From Pseudomonadota bacterium (GTDB taxonomy: Bacteria; Pseudomonadota; Gammaproteobacteria; Burkholderiales; Gallionellaceae): a DNA stretch of 12,979 bases. Positions 1 through 7,585 of this stretch are shown piece by piece. Where the stretch lies: assembly GCA_021783855.1 (NCBI GenBank), contig JAJXTL010000075.1, positions 1 to 12,979 on the forward strand, read 5' to 3'. The position numbers were made by a program, and so were the translations under genes. The stretch's first letter is position 1, and each line of letters starts with the position of its first letter. The notes below the pieces were generated by a model. The model made no database searches and was not told where the DNA came from. It worked only from the letters and a program-made list of their open reading frames with translations.

Positions 1-2
1 CG

Positions 3-1547
3 TTCAACCTGCTCTCTAAAATCGCTGAAGCCGACCGTCATACCTGTGATTACACGTTGAATGGATTGCGTACGGCATTGGCTGAAATCGTTGCCTGCTT
101 CCCGGTTTATCGTGGTTACATCAGCGCTCGCGAAGTTGTGGCAGAAGATCTTGTTAACGTCGAACAGGCAACCGTAGCGGCTAAACGCAGAAGCAAAGCA
201 GCGGACACCAGCATCTTTGATTTTCTGCATGATGTGCTCACGCTTGTCGCAGCAGCGGGGAAATCGCCAGCGTACTATGAGCAGGTGCTCGCATTTGCCA
301 TGAAATTCCAGCAATTCACCAGTCCTGTTAAGGCGAAAGGACTGGAGGATACCAGTTCTTATATCTATAACCGCTTGCTGTCGCTCAACGAAGTCGGTAG
401 CGACCCGCGTCAATTCGGGGTGACCCTTAGCGCATTCCATCGCGCCAATCAGGCGCGTGCAAGAAACTGGCCGCATGCGATGTTGACCACTTCCACTCAC
501 GACACCAAGCGCAGCGAGGATGTGCGCGCCCGCCTTAATGTGTTGTCTGAAATACCCGCTGCCTGGCGGCTGGCATTACGACACTGGCGCAACGCTAACA
601 TCGGCCTCAAATGCAGGGTGGATGGGCAGCTGATACCCACCCCTAACGATGAATATTTCATCTACCAGACATTGTTAGGTATCTGGCCGTCTGGCACGCC
701 GGATGCAAATGAAATGGCGAGTTTAGGCGTGCGGTTGAAAGAATACCTGGTCAAAGCGGTACGCGAGGCCAAGGTTCATACCAGTTGGATAAACCCCAAT
801 ACGGCCTATGAAGACGCCGTATTGGCATTTGCCGAAGCGCTGGTAAATGCGTCAGTGGAAAGTCCATTCATGACGGATTTTCTGCCTTTTCAGCGGCGGA
901 TTGCGCGGCTGGGAATATTTAACAGCCTGTCACAGACATTGATCAAGCTGACTGTGCCAGGTGTGCCGGATATTTATCAAGGTTGCGAGTTATTGAATTT
1001 CAGCCTGGTGGATCCGGACAATCGGCGGCCGGTTGATTTTGGCTACCGCCGAACTATGCTCGATGCGTTGCAGACGCTTTCAAGCCAAACATCGCAACAA
1101 CGCAGTGCGGGGGTTGGCGCGTTATGTGAGACGCTGGAAGACGGTCGGGCCAAATTGCTGATCATTAGATCGGCGCTGGCATTGCGGGAGCGCTGGCCGG
1201 AAGTGTTTCAGCTGGGAAAATATTTGCAACTGACCGTAAAGGGGGAACGTGCCGCTCATTTGTGCGCTTATGCACGCATAGCCGGCGGGCGTACGGTCAT
1301 TACGCTGGCACCGCGTTTCTTCGCTCAACTGCTGGGAGACGTCGATACACTGCCTTTGGGAGAAAAGGTTTGGGGGAATACAACAGTGGACATGCCTTTT
1401 CATCGGCCGGACAACCAATACACCTGTGCCTTCACGGGAAAGGAGTTGAAGCTGCAGCAGCGGCTGTCCGGGTGGTGCCTGCCCGTCGCACAATTGCTGG
1501 CAGAGTTCCCGGTGGGGCTGATCAGCGTTAAGAGCGTGCAGCCGTGA
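3..1547 (+). CDS. treY: Malto-oligosyltrehalose synthase (TreY), C-terminal part; 5' end off the window
   Basis: The reading frame is open from base 3, so the gene enters from the left; 514 codons are visible, roughly the C-terminal half to two thirds of a usual TreY. TreY (GH13 family) isomerises the reducing-end alpha-1,4 bond of maltodextrins to alpha,alpha-1,1, making maltooligosyltrehalose, which TreZ then cleaves to trehalose in the cytoplasm. Seen here: the family block ACFPVYRGYIS near bases 93-125, STHDTKRSEDVRARL near 490-535, and a GVPDIYQGCEL / LVDPDNRRPVDF block near 960-1040. These are typical TreY motifs. QGCEL has Cys where I would expect Thr or Asn, a minor change. The frame is intact to its TGA stop. 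No treZ or glgX lies downstream, so any partner genes must be upstream, outside the window. The ATG at 57 is an internal Met and not the start. Confidence 0.93.
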   Translation, partial: FNLLSKIAEADRHTCDYTLNGLRTALAEIVACFPVYRGYISAREVVAEDLVNVEQATVAAKRRSKAADTSIFDFLHDVLTLVAAAGKSPAYYEQVLAFAMKFQQFTSPVKAKGLEDTSSYIYNRLLSLNEVGSDPRQFGVTLSAFHRANQARARNWPHAMLTTSTHDTKRSEDVRARLNVLSEIPAAWRLALRHWRNANIGLKCRVDGQLIPTPNDEYFIYQTLLGIWPSGTPDANEMASLGVRLKEYLVKAVREAKVHTSWINPNTAYEDAVLAFAEALVNASVESPFMTDFLPFQRRIARLGIFNSLSQTLIKLTVPGVPDIYQGCELLNFSLVDPDNRRPVDFGYRRTMLDALQTLSSQTSQQRSAGVGALCETLEDGRAKLLIIRSALALRERWPEVFQLGKYLQLTVKGERAAHLCAYARIAGGRTVITLAPRFFAQLLGDVDTLPLGEKVWGNTTVDMPFHRPDNQYTCAFTGKELKLQQRLSGWCLPVAQLLAEFPVGLISVKSVQP

Positions 1548-1746
1548 GGCTAGCAGGTTGCTGCAAAACTATTGCACTTGCCGATACGGCGTCAAAAAGC
1601 GGCTTGACAGTCAACTGGGATGATTTGGTATTTATCAAGCTCGATAGCTTCGGTCTTCATCTCCGCCTACCATTGATACAAAAAATTCGCTTACGACTCT
1701 TGCTACATATGACGTAGTTATTCTCAACATATTTCATTTACACACT
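1548..1746. other. Non-coding stretch after treY, possible remnant of a second element
   Basis: There is no supported gene in these 199 bases. At 1550 the sequence ctagcaggttgctgcaaaa begins, sharing its first seven bases (CTAGCAG) with the left end of the element at 1747 and in the same orientation. No matching inverted end was found within the window. A short near-palindrome, AAGCT-cgat-AGCTT, lies at 1637-1650. No T-rich intrinsic terminator for treY is visible. This may be a truncated repeat element, but that is inference. Confidence 0.25.
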
Positions 1747-1875
1747 CTAGCAGACTGTCGGATTTCAATTTTTATTCTATGCAACCTATTGATTTTTAAC
1801 AATTAAATATTTGCTTAATTTATACGCACATTAATGGAATCAATGAGTTACAAGACAAGCCCGACAGGCTCCTAG
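1747..1875. mobile_element. MITE-like element with imperfect terminal inverted repeats
   Basis: The left end (1747-1765) reads ctagcagactgtcggattt. The reverse complement of the right end (1857-1875) reads ctaggagcctgtcgggctt. They match at 15 of 19 positions, including an unbroken CTGTCGG, and both ends finish in CTAG. The 129-bp interior is strongly A+T-rich and has no ORF. A short, non-coding, A+T-rich unit with paired ends between two genes is the usual look of a MITE or of an internally deleted insertion sequence. CTAG is itself a palindrome, so it could be either part of the repeat or a duplicated target site. I cannot name the parent transposon family from sequence alone. Confidence 0.5.
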
Positions 1876-1903
1876 ACAATTTATTATGAACAAATTTTTC
1901 TCT

Positions 1904-1937
1904 AAAAAACACAAAAGGCCCGCTGTTCCGGGCCTTT
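1904..1937 (-). terminator. Rho-independent terminator of ssb
   Basis: Read on the minus strand there is a perfect 9-bp stem, AAAGGCCCG paired with CGGGCCTTT (1929-1937 with 1914-1922), and a 6-nt loop. It is followed by TGTGTTTTTT. It lies about 40 bp past the ssb stop codon. This is a classic GC-rich hairpin plus U-tract. Confidence 0.9.
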
Positions 1938-1974
1938 ATGGTTATTTTCAACGTCTTTTGAAAAACGTACTCTT

Positions 1975-2454
1975 TTAGAACGGAATGTCGTCGTCGAAAT
2001 TATCGAAGCTGCGCCCCTGAGCCGAACCGGATGATGCAGCCGGTGCCGCCGGCGCTGATCTTGCCGGCGCCGAAGAGCGCTGCGGTGCGGACTGATTTTC
2101 TTCAACCACTTCAAATCCGCCGGGCGACTTGCCGCCCAGCATGGTCATTTCGTTGGCAATGATTTCCGTGGTGTAACGGTCTTTGCCTTCCTTGTCCTGC
2201 CACTTGCGGGTTTGCAGCCTGCCCTCAACATAGATCATCGAACCTTTTTTCAGGTATTCGCCGGCCACCTCGGCAAGACGGCGATAGAACACCAGATTGT
2301 GCCACTCGGTTTTTTCCTGTTTTGCGCCGCTCTTGTCCTTCCAGGTTTCGGATGTTGCCAGCGTAGCGTTGGTGACGGCTTCGCCATTGGGCATATAGCG
2401 AGTTTCCGGGTCTTTGCCCAGACGTCCAATCAAAATTACCTTATTTACCGACAT
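1975..2454 (-). CDS. ssb: Single-stranded DNA-binding protein SSB
   Basis: SSB coats single-stranded DNA during replication, repair and recombination and recruits partner proteins through its acidic tail. The protein is 159 aa. Residues 1-110 form the OB fold (start [17 protein letters not shown]; tryptophans at 38, 51 and 85 match the conserved DNA-stacking positions of bacterial SSB). A Pro/Ala/Ser-rich linker spans about 115-148, and the tip ends DNFDDDIPF, the canonical partner-binding peptide. The start is well supported: GAGGGAG lies 6 nt before the ATG at 2454. Another ATG a few bases upstream is out of frame. The gene follows the MFS transporter on the same strand after an 81-bp gap containing its own TATAAT box, and a strong terminator closes it. 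It is therefore probably transcribed alone. uvrA, often found next to ssb in proteobacteria, is not in this window. Confidence 0.98.
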   Translation of the reverse strand: MSVNKVILIGRLGKDPETRYMPNGEAVTNATLATSETWKDKSGAKQEKTEWHNLVFYRRLAEVAGEYLKKGSMIYVEGRLQTRKWQDKEGKDRYTTEIIANEMTMLGGKSPGGFEVVEENQSAPQRSSAPARSAPAAPAASSGSAQGRSFDNFDDDIPF

Positions 2455-2498
2455 TTCATGCTCCCTCTATGTTGTCCGCTATGCAGAATTGTTAACGG

Positions 2499-2527
2499 AT
2501 TATAGCCGACCGACTGCCATTTGTTTA
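2499..2527 (-). promoter_or_regulatory. Candidate sigma-70 promoter of ssb
   Basis: On the minus strand a perfect -10 box TATAAT lies at 2504-2499. A -35-like TAAACA (4 of 6 to TTGACA) lies at 2527-2522, with a 17-bp spacer. Predicted transcription would begin near 2492, about 38 nt before the ssb ATG. The -35 box abuts the end of the upstream transporter gene. Confidence 0.55.
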
Positions 2528-2535
2528 AGGCTGAT

Positions 2536-3915
2536 TCAGTTGTCGGCCAAAGAACTGTTAGCCGCCGGCATCACCATACGTTCTGCGGCCTGCTCATCAA
2601 ACCCCTGCATATCCACCTTGAGGCAGGCCATCCCCTCTGCCGCCACCACCATCGCTTCGCGCACGCCTTGCAGTTGTGCGAGTCTTTGCTGCAATTGCGC
2701 GCCCTCGGCATTGCTCATTTCACCCAGGTGATACAATTTGGTACGCACCACAGCCGGCGGGCGCATGCCTGAAACTACCACCAGCCACACCAGCAGCAAG
2801 ACGATGGCAAAGACGAACACGGCATTGCCGCCGACAAACTGCATCAGCGCGCCGCCCACTGAAGCGCCGAAAAACGCGCCCAGAAACTGCACGCTGCTGT
2901 ACACACCCATCGCCGTTCCCTTGGCGGCCAGCGGCGCGATCTTGGAAATCATCGAAGGCAATGTCGCCTCCAGCACGTTGAATGCGGTGAAGAAAATCAG
3001 CAGTGCAGCCGCGACACCCCACAAACTATCCTGCATCAGCATCAAAATCAGCTGCCCGCACAAAGCCAGCGCCACCGCGCCCATGAATACCTGTTTCATC
3101 TTGCCACGGCTCTCGGCAATAATGATGGGTGGCACCATCAAGGCGAAAGCAACCAGCATCACCGGCAGATAGATCTTCCAGTGTTGCGACACCGCCAACC
3201 CGTCGCGCTGCAACACGAACGGCACCTGCATAAACACCGACATCAGAATCGCGTGCAAGGAAAAGATGCCGAAATCCAGACGCAGCAGATCGCGGTTCTT
3301 CAACACCTCGGCAAACTTGCTGCCGCTGGCCTCCGTATCGCTGTGAAAACGCGTGATCGCAGGATTCGGAATGACGAAACGCACGATACTCAGCGCCAGC
3401 AACGCAAGCACCCCGGTCAGCGCAAAAATACCCGGCACGCCCAGCACGCCGTTAAGCAGCGGGGAGAGGATCAGCGAGAAGGAAAAGGTGATGCCTATCG
3501 TCATGCCGATGGTCGCCATAGCCTTGGTGCGGTGCTCCTCACGGGTCAGGTCGGCGGTGAGCGCCATGACCGCCGCATTGATCGCGCCCGCGCCCTGTAT
3601 CGCACGACCTGCAATCACCCAATATATATTGTCGGCGGAAGCCGCGATAAAACTGCCCAGCGCAAATATCACCAGTCCGCCGTATATGATCGGCTTGCGA
3701 CCGTAGCGGTCGGACATCCAGCCCGCCGGAATTTGCAGTATCGCCTGCGTCAGACCATAAGCGCCCAGCGCAACCCCCATCAGCAGATGACTCTTTCCGC
3801 CTGGCAATTTCTGGGCATACAAGGCAAAAATCGGCAGAATAATGAACAAACCCAGCATGCGCAAACCGTAAATGCTTGCAAGACCGATACTTGCCCTGCG
3901 CTCTGTCGCAGTCAT
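2536..3915 (-). CDS. MFS transporter, YajR-like with C-terminal ferredoxin-like domain
   Basis: This is a proton-driven major facilitator superfamily transporter of the inner membrane. The fold shows about 12 hydrophobic segments between residues roughly 15 and 385 (numbered from an upstream ATG at 3936). MFS motif A is clear in GWMSDRYGRKP (72-82), after the second membrane segment, and RAIQGAGAIN (111-120) fits segment 4. After the last membrane helix comes a soluble tail of about 75 residues (VREAMVVAAEGMACLKVDM), which matches the position and character of the YAM domain of E. coli YajR. The substrate is unknown, and drug/proton antiport is only a family-level guess. I prefer the ATG at 3915: it has GGAA 9 nt upstream and gives the usual N-terminus MTATERRAS. 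The ATG at 3936 has no visible Shine-Dalgarno sequence. The gene diverges from the YebC-family gene and precedes ssb. Confidence 0.88.
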   Translation of the reverse strand: MTATERRASIGLASIYGLRMLGLFIILPIFALYAQKLPGGKSHLLMGVALGAYGLTQAILQIPAGWMSDRYGRKPIIYGGLVIFALGSFIAASADNIYWVIAGRAIQGAGAINAAVMALTADLTREEHRTKAMATIGMTIGITFSFSLILSPLLNGVLGVPGIFALTGVLALLALSIVRFVIPNPAITRFHSDTEASGSKFAEVLKNRDLLRLDFGIFSLHAILMSVFMQVPFVLQRDGLAVSQHWKIYLPVMLVAFALMVPPIIIAESRGKMKQVFMGAVALALCGQLILMLMQDSLWGVAAALLIFFTAFNVLEATLPSMISKIAPLAAKGTAMGVYSSVQFLGAFFGASVGGALMQFVGGNAVFVFAIVLLLVWLVVVSGMRPPAVVRTKLYHLGEMSNAEGAQLQQRLAQLQGVREAMVVAAEGMACLKVDMQGFDEQAAERMVMPAANSSLADN

Positions 3916-4038
3916 GGTATTTATTTCCAGTTTCATAGCGGATTTTTCGGATTTGAAAAGTTAGTGCATTTTAGCAGGTCGCACGCCGGACGACAGCCCA
4001 TCTGCACGTCATTTTCGTCAGATCACCCGACTTAGCGA

Positions 4039-4093
4039 TTGATACATCGCATCAGTTAAGGCAAGATATGCCCGATATAAATACCGGAAGAGA
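4039..4093 (+). promoter_or_regulatory. Candidate promoter and ribosome binding site of the YebC-family gene
   Basis: A -35-like TTGATA lies at 4039-4044, with a weak A+T-rich -10 region (CAAGATAT, about 4062-4069) downstream. A TATAAA at 4076-4081 is also present but would start transcription almost at the start codon. The ribosome binding site GGAAG (4086-4090) sits 9 nt before the ATG at 4100 and only 3 nt before the ATG at 4094, which favours the later start. Confidence 0.3.
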
Positions 4094-4099
4094 ATGAAG

Positions 4100-4801
4100 A
4101 TGGGCGCACAGTGGAAAGCCAGACATAAGGAAGTGGCTGCGAATGCCAAGGGCAAAGTTTTCGGCAAGCTGTCCAAGGAAATCATGGTAGCCGCCCGCTC
4201 GGGTGCTGATCCGGACATGAATCCGCGTCTGCGACTGCTGGTTGAGCAAGCCAAAAAAGTATCCATGCCCAAGGAAACGCTGGAGCGTGCCATCAAGAAG
4301 GGCGCGGGTCTGCTCGACGAAGGCATGGTTCTGGAAAAACTCACCTACGAGGGTTTCGCACCGCACAGGGTGCCCGTGATCGTCGAATGCCTGACCGATA
4401 ATGCCAACCGCACTTACCCGAACATACGCGTGCTGTTTCGCAAAGGGCAGCTCGGCGCATCCGGTTCGGTTTCGTGGGATTTCGACTATCTTGGAATGAT
4501 AGAAGCGGCTCCCGCGACAAAAGACGCAGATGCAGAACTCGCGGCCATCGAGGCAGGCGCTCAAGATTTCGAGCCCGGTGACGAAGGGGCGACGCTGTTT
4601 CTGACCGAGCCTGCCGATCTGGACGCGGTGTGCCGCGCCCTGCCCGCGTTTGGTTTTACGGTGCAATCGGCGCAACTGGGTTATCGCTCCAAGAATCCGG
4701 TGACGCTGAACGACGCCGAGCGCGAAGAAGTCGAAGCATTTCTGGACGCGATCGACGCCGACGATGATGTGCAGAATGTCTATGTAGGTCTGGCGGGATA
4801 A
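4100..4801 (+). CDS. YebC/PmpR family protein (DNA-binding regulator / translation factor family)
   Basis: A cytoplasmic protein of 233 aa with the three-domain YebC plan. The basic N-terminus [11 protein letters not shown] leads into [16 protein letters not shown] helical region [28 protein letters not shown] (about 43-70) follows, then the [21 protein letters not shown] block (81-101) and the C-terminal [16 protein letters not shown]. The MGAQWK start and the lack of MAGHSKW mark it as the second, YeeN/MGAQWK-type branch, not the housekeeping YebC that usually neighbours ruvC. Family members are described as transcriptional regulators (PmpR), and some YebC-type proteins help ribosomes through proline-rich stretches; which applies here is not visible. 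An in-frame ATG two codons upstream (4094) is possible but less well spaced from the ribosome binding site. It converges on the next gene with a gap of 20 bp. Confidence 0.93.
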   Translation: MGAQWKARHKEVAANAKGKVFGKLSKEIMVAARSGADPDMNPRLRLLVEQAKKVSMPKETLERAIKKGAGLLDEGMVLEKLTYEGFAPHRVPVIVECLTDNANRTYPNIRVLFRKGQLGASGSVSWDFDYLGMIEAAPATKDADAELAAIEAGAQDFEPGDEGATLFLTEPADLDAVCRALPAFGFTVQSAQLGYRSKNPVTLNDAEREEVEAFLDAIDADDDVQNVYVGLAG

Positions 4802-4821
4802 GACGAATCGCTACGCGAGTT

Positions 4822-6237
4822 TCACGTTAACGCGTCGCCGCCCTGTCGTTCGCAGCAATCCAGATCCGAAACATCCGCGCCGCCCAGCTTGCCGGCGGCG
4901 TCGCGTAACGCAGAGCGCAGGCCTTCCTCCAGCACAGGATGATAAAACGGCATGCGCAACAGCTCGCGCGCTGTCAGCTTGCGCTGCACCGCCAACGCCA
5001 GCAGATGAGCGAGATGCTCAGCTTGCGGCACGCACATCTCGGCACCGAGTAGCCTGCCACTGCTTCTGTCGACATAGACGCGCAACAGGCCGTGATTGTC
5101 TCCTGACATACGTGCGCGCGCCTGACCTGAAAAATCGAATTCGCCGATCACGGTTTCATCCTCGTCCAGCTCATCGAAAGACTTTCCGATGACGGCGATG
5201 CCCGGATCGGTAAAGACAATCGCAAACGGCACGCGTCGTTCGAAGCATACCGGCTCATTGCGCAGCGCATTATGTCCGGCGATATATCCCTCGTCGAGCG
5301 CTTCGTGCAGCAACGGCAGGTAACGGTTGGCATCGCCTGCGATATACACGGGAAGATCGGCGATCTGCATGGTGCGCGCATCGAAAGGCGGCACACCCTG
5401 TTCGTCGAGCTCGACGCCCAGATTTTCAAGACCCATCTGATCGACATTGGGACGGCGACCGAGCGCGACGATCACCTTGTCGACCAGGACGCTCTCGCGT
5501 CCGGCTCGCACACGGATACGCTCGCCTTCGATGACAGGCTCGGCCGTATGCCCCAGATGCATGGCAAACTCCGCCCGGAATAATTCCACCGCCTTCCTGT
5601 TGACATGGGGATCGCTCAGTCCGGCGATAAAATCAGCGGTATCAAAAGCCGTCACCGCGATACCCAGACGGGCGAGCGACTGCGCGATCTCGCTGCCGAT
5701 CCCACCCATACCAATAATCGCCATCGCTGATGGCAGGGTTTCCTGCTCGAACAGATTATTGCTGGTCAGTATTTTCGTGCCGAACGTGGCCCATTCTTTG
5801 GGTACGATCGGACGGGAACCGGTTGCGATGATGATCTTCTTCGCATGCACGCGGCGTTCGCCGACCATCAGCACCTGCGGCTCAAGGAAGCGTGCGCGGC
5901 CTGCAATACTGCGATCGTTCAGGTCATCGGTGAGTTTGAGCATGCCTTCAACGAAGCTGTCACGCAACTGGCGCACATGACGCAATACTGCCGCAATATC
6001 AACAGTCAGTTTCTCCGCGCCACTCACGCCGAAGGTTGCGAATGCTTTGCGACGGTGAAAGGCAAGGGCGGCTTCGATCAATGCTTTCGAAGGCATGCAT
6101 CCAACGCGCGCGCAGGTAGAACCGTAGGAGCCCTCATTGATCAACACAAAATTATCGGTCTGGCGGCGCACCTCGCGCAGCGCCGTCAGGCCGGCAGAAC
6201 CCGCGCCAATAACAGCAACGTCATATGATGTCGTCAT
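4822..6237 (-). CDS. Dihydrolipoyl dehydrogenase-like FAD/NAD(P) disulfide oxidoreductase
   Basis: A class-I pyridine nucleotide-disulfide oxidoreductase of 471 aa. Seen in order: FAD-binding VIGAGSAG (8-15); redox pair C42-A-R-V-G-C47; IIIATGSRP (135-143); NAD(P)-binding GMGGIG (176-181); second FAD contact YIAGDAN (298-304); and the dimer-interface catalytic pair H433/E438 in YHPVLEEGL. These fit dihydrolipoyl dehydrogenase (EC 1.8.1.4), which reoxidises lipoyl groups with NAD+. There are no E1/E2 or glycine-cleavage genes nearby, so the true disulfide substrate is open. Oddly, vicinal cysteines C461-C462 lie 10 residues from the C-terminus, a position reminiscent of mercuric reductase. The start is at 6237 (MTTSYDVAVIG), with GGAG 5 nt upstream; an ATG at 6276 would add 13 residues without family support. 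It diverges from the NnrS gene. Confidence 0.88.
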   Translation of the reverse strand: MTTSYDVAVIGAGSAGLTALREVRRQTDNFVLINEGSYGSTCARVGCMPSKALIEAALAFHRRKAFATFGVSGAEKLTVDIAAVLRHVRQLRDSFVEGMLKLTDDLNDRSIAGRARFLEPQVLMVGERRVHAKKIIIATGSRPIVPKEWATFGTKILTSNNLFEQETLPSAMAIIGMGGIGSEIAQSLARLGIAVTAFDTADFIAGLSDPHVNRKAVELFRAEFAMHLGHTAEPVIEGERIRVRAGRESVLVDKVIVALGRRPNVDQMGLENLGVELDEQGVPPFDARTMQIADLPVYIAGDANRYLPLLHEALDEGYIAGHNALRNEPVCFERRVPFAIVFTDPGIAVIGKSFDELDEDETVIGEFDFSGQARARMSGDNHGLLRVYVDRSSGRLLGAEMCVPQAEHLAHLLALAVQRKLTARELLRMPFYHPVLEEGLRSALRDAAGKLGGADVSDLDCCERQGGDALT

Positions 6238-6321
6238 GATTTCTCCATTTAATATCCGCAGCCCGCAAGATAACATGGGAACGAAGATTACACCTTGACG
6301 CAGCGCTTTATCTTTTCACCA

Positions 6322-6339
6322 GGCAGGTTTCACCCTGCC
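6322..6339. other. Small inverted repeat in the divergent promoter region
   Basis: GGCAGG (6322-6327) pairs with CCTGCC (6334-6339) around a 6-nt loop, in the 154-bp gap between the dehydrogenase and NnrS genes. No T-run follows on either strand, so it is not a terminator. It could be an operator or a leader hairpin. A TGcTATCGT extended -10-like sequence follows at about 6343-6351. I see no clear FNR (TTGAT-N4-ATCAA) or NsrR site here. Confidence 0.25.
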
Positions 6340-6391
6340 CTTGTGCTATCGTACGGGATTACAGCAACCCTGCGCCTGAGAGGATTATATT

Positions 6392-7585
6392 TTGCTCATC
6401 CAAGACCCGGCCCAACCCGCAGCAAAATTCGCCCTGTTCAATCTCGGCTTTCGTCCGTTCTTTCTGCTGGCAGGCGTGTATGCGCTGGTCACGATATCGA
6501 TCTGGGGCGGGTTTTTCGTCTACGGCTGGCACCTGCCTGCCCTGCCGTTTTCACCCATGCACTGGCATGCGCATGAAATGATCTTCGGTTACGGCATGGC
6601 AGTGGCTGCCGGATTTTTGCTGACTGCGGTAGGCAACTGGACCAGAATTCCAATGCCCAAAGGATTCCCGCTGGCAGGGCTGGCGGCACTGTGGCTGGCG
6701 GCACGGGTGGGCGGGTGGCTGATGCCGGGACAAATACTGGCGATGGCGCTGCCGGATGTGCTGTTCGATCTGTGGCTCATCGTTGCGGTATTTACGCCGA
6801 TTTTGCGCGCAAAACAGCATCAGCAGATCGGCATCGCATCCAAACTGGTGCTGCTGATGCTGGCCAATCTCCTCTTTTATCTTGGCGTATCAGGCGTGCT
6901 GGAACAGGGCGTCGTGTGGGGGCTGTATTCCGGCCTGTATGTATTACTTGCGCTGGTCTTTTCCATGGCGCGGCGCGTGTTACCGTTCTTCATCGAACAA
7001 GGTGCAGGCTATCCCGTGAAACTGAAAAACCGCTTGTGGCTGGACCGCGCCGCCCTTTATGTGTTTGTGCTGTTCCTGATTGCCGATGTGTTCTGGCGCA
7101 ATGTGCCGGCAACCGCTGCACTTGCCGGCTTACTGTTTATAGCCCACTCCCTGCGACTGGCGGGCTGGCATACCAGAGGCATCTGGAAAAAACCGCTGCT
7201 GTGGGTGTTATATGTGGGATATATAGGCGCCACCTTCGGATTCCTGCTCAAGGTGATCGCGCCGTTTTTATCTGTACCGCCTTCTCTGGCGTTGCACGCA
7301 TTCGCACTGGGCGGCATCGGCATGATCACCGCCGGCATGATGTCGCGCATCTCGCTGGCACACACCGGTCGCAACCTCCAGCAACATTCGAAGTTGCTGC
7401 CCCCAATTTTCATCTTATTGTTCGCAGCCTACCTTGCCCGTGTACTGTTGCCGTTGATTGCCCCTGCGCATTATCTGCTGTGGATAGGCCTGGCACAGGC
7501 TGCCTGGCTGTTCGCCTTTGCAATGTTTGTCTGGGTCTACGCCCCTGTCCTTGTCAAACCCCGCACAGACGGGATGCCGGGATAA
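6392..7585 (+). CDS. nnrS: NnrS family haem/copper membrane protein
   Basis: NnrS proteins are inner-membrane haem- and copper-containing proteins tied to nitric oxide metabolism or tolerance, often under NO-responsive regulators. The protein is 397 aa, the usual family length, with about 12 hydrophobic segments. Diagnostic blocks are FNLGFRPFFLLAG (16-28), MHWHAHEMIFGYGMA (56-70), LHAFALGGIGMITAGMMSR (301-319) and AHTGR (323-327). The histidines in WHAHEM, LHAF and AHTGR are likely metal or haem ligands. The start is a TTG at 6392, supported by GAGAGGA 7 nt upstream; no in-frame ATG or GTG fits the conserved N-terminus. No nitric oxide reductase or nitrite reductase gene lies in the window, and no NsrR or FNR box is evident. 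A protective role against external NO is therefore the reasonable inference. No T-rich terminator is visible downstream. Confidence 0.93.
   Translation: MLIQDPAQPAAKFALFNLGFRPFFLLAGVYALVTISIWGGFFVYGWHLPALPFSPMHWHAHEMIFGYGMAVAAGFLLTAVGNWTRIPMPKGFPLAGLAALWLAARVGGWLMPGQILAMALPDVLFDLWLIVAVFTPILRAKQHQQIGIASKLVLLMLANLLFYLGVSGVLEQGVVWGLYSGLYVLLALVFSMARRVLPFFIEQGAGYPVKLKNRLWLDRAALYVFVLFLIADVFWRNVPATAALAGLLFIAHSLRLAGWHTRGIWKKPLLWVLYVGYIGATFGFLLKVIAPFLSVPPSLALHAFALGGIGMITAGMMSRISLAHTGRNLQQHSKLLPPIFILLFAAYLARVLLPLIAPAHYLLWIGLAQAAWLFAFAMFVWVYAPVLVKPRTDGMPG

Noticed and set aside
1887..1979. 30-codon frame ATGAACAAATTT... on the plus strand
   Set aside because: It runs through the ssb terminator hairpin and lacks a ribosome binding site; a chance frame.
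3181..4035. 284-codon open frame on the plus strand, antisense to the MFS transporter
   Set aside because: Its product is rich in Arg, Gln and His with no recognisable domain, which is typical of the antisense of a membrane-protein gene. The opposite strand encodes a clear MFS protein.
4052..4675. 207-codon antisense frame over the YebC-family gene
   Set aside because: There are no family motifs, and it fully overlaps a well-conserved protein on the other strand.
4802..4821. Possible shared terminator between the convergent YebC-family and dehydrogenase genes
   Set aside because: Only a 4-bp stem (TCGC-tac-GCGA) without a T-run is present.
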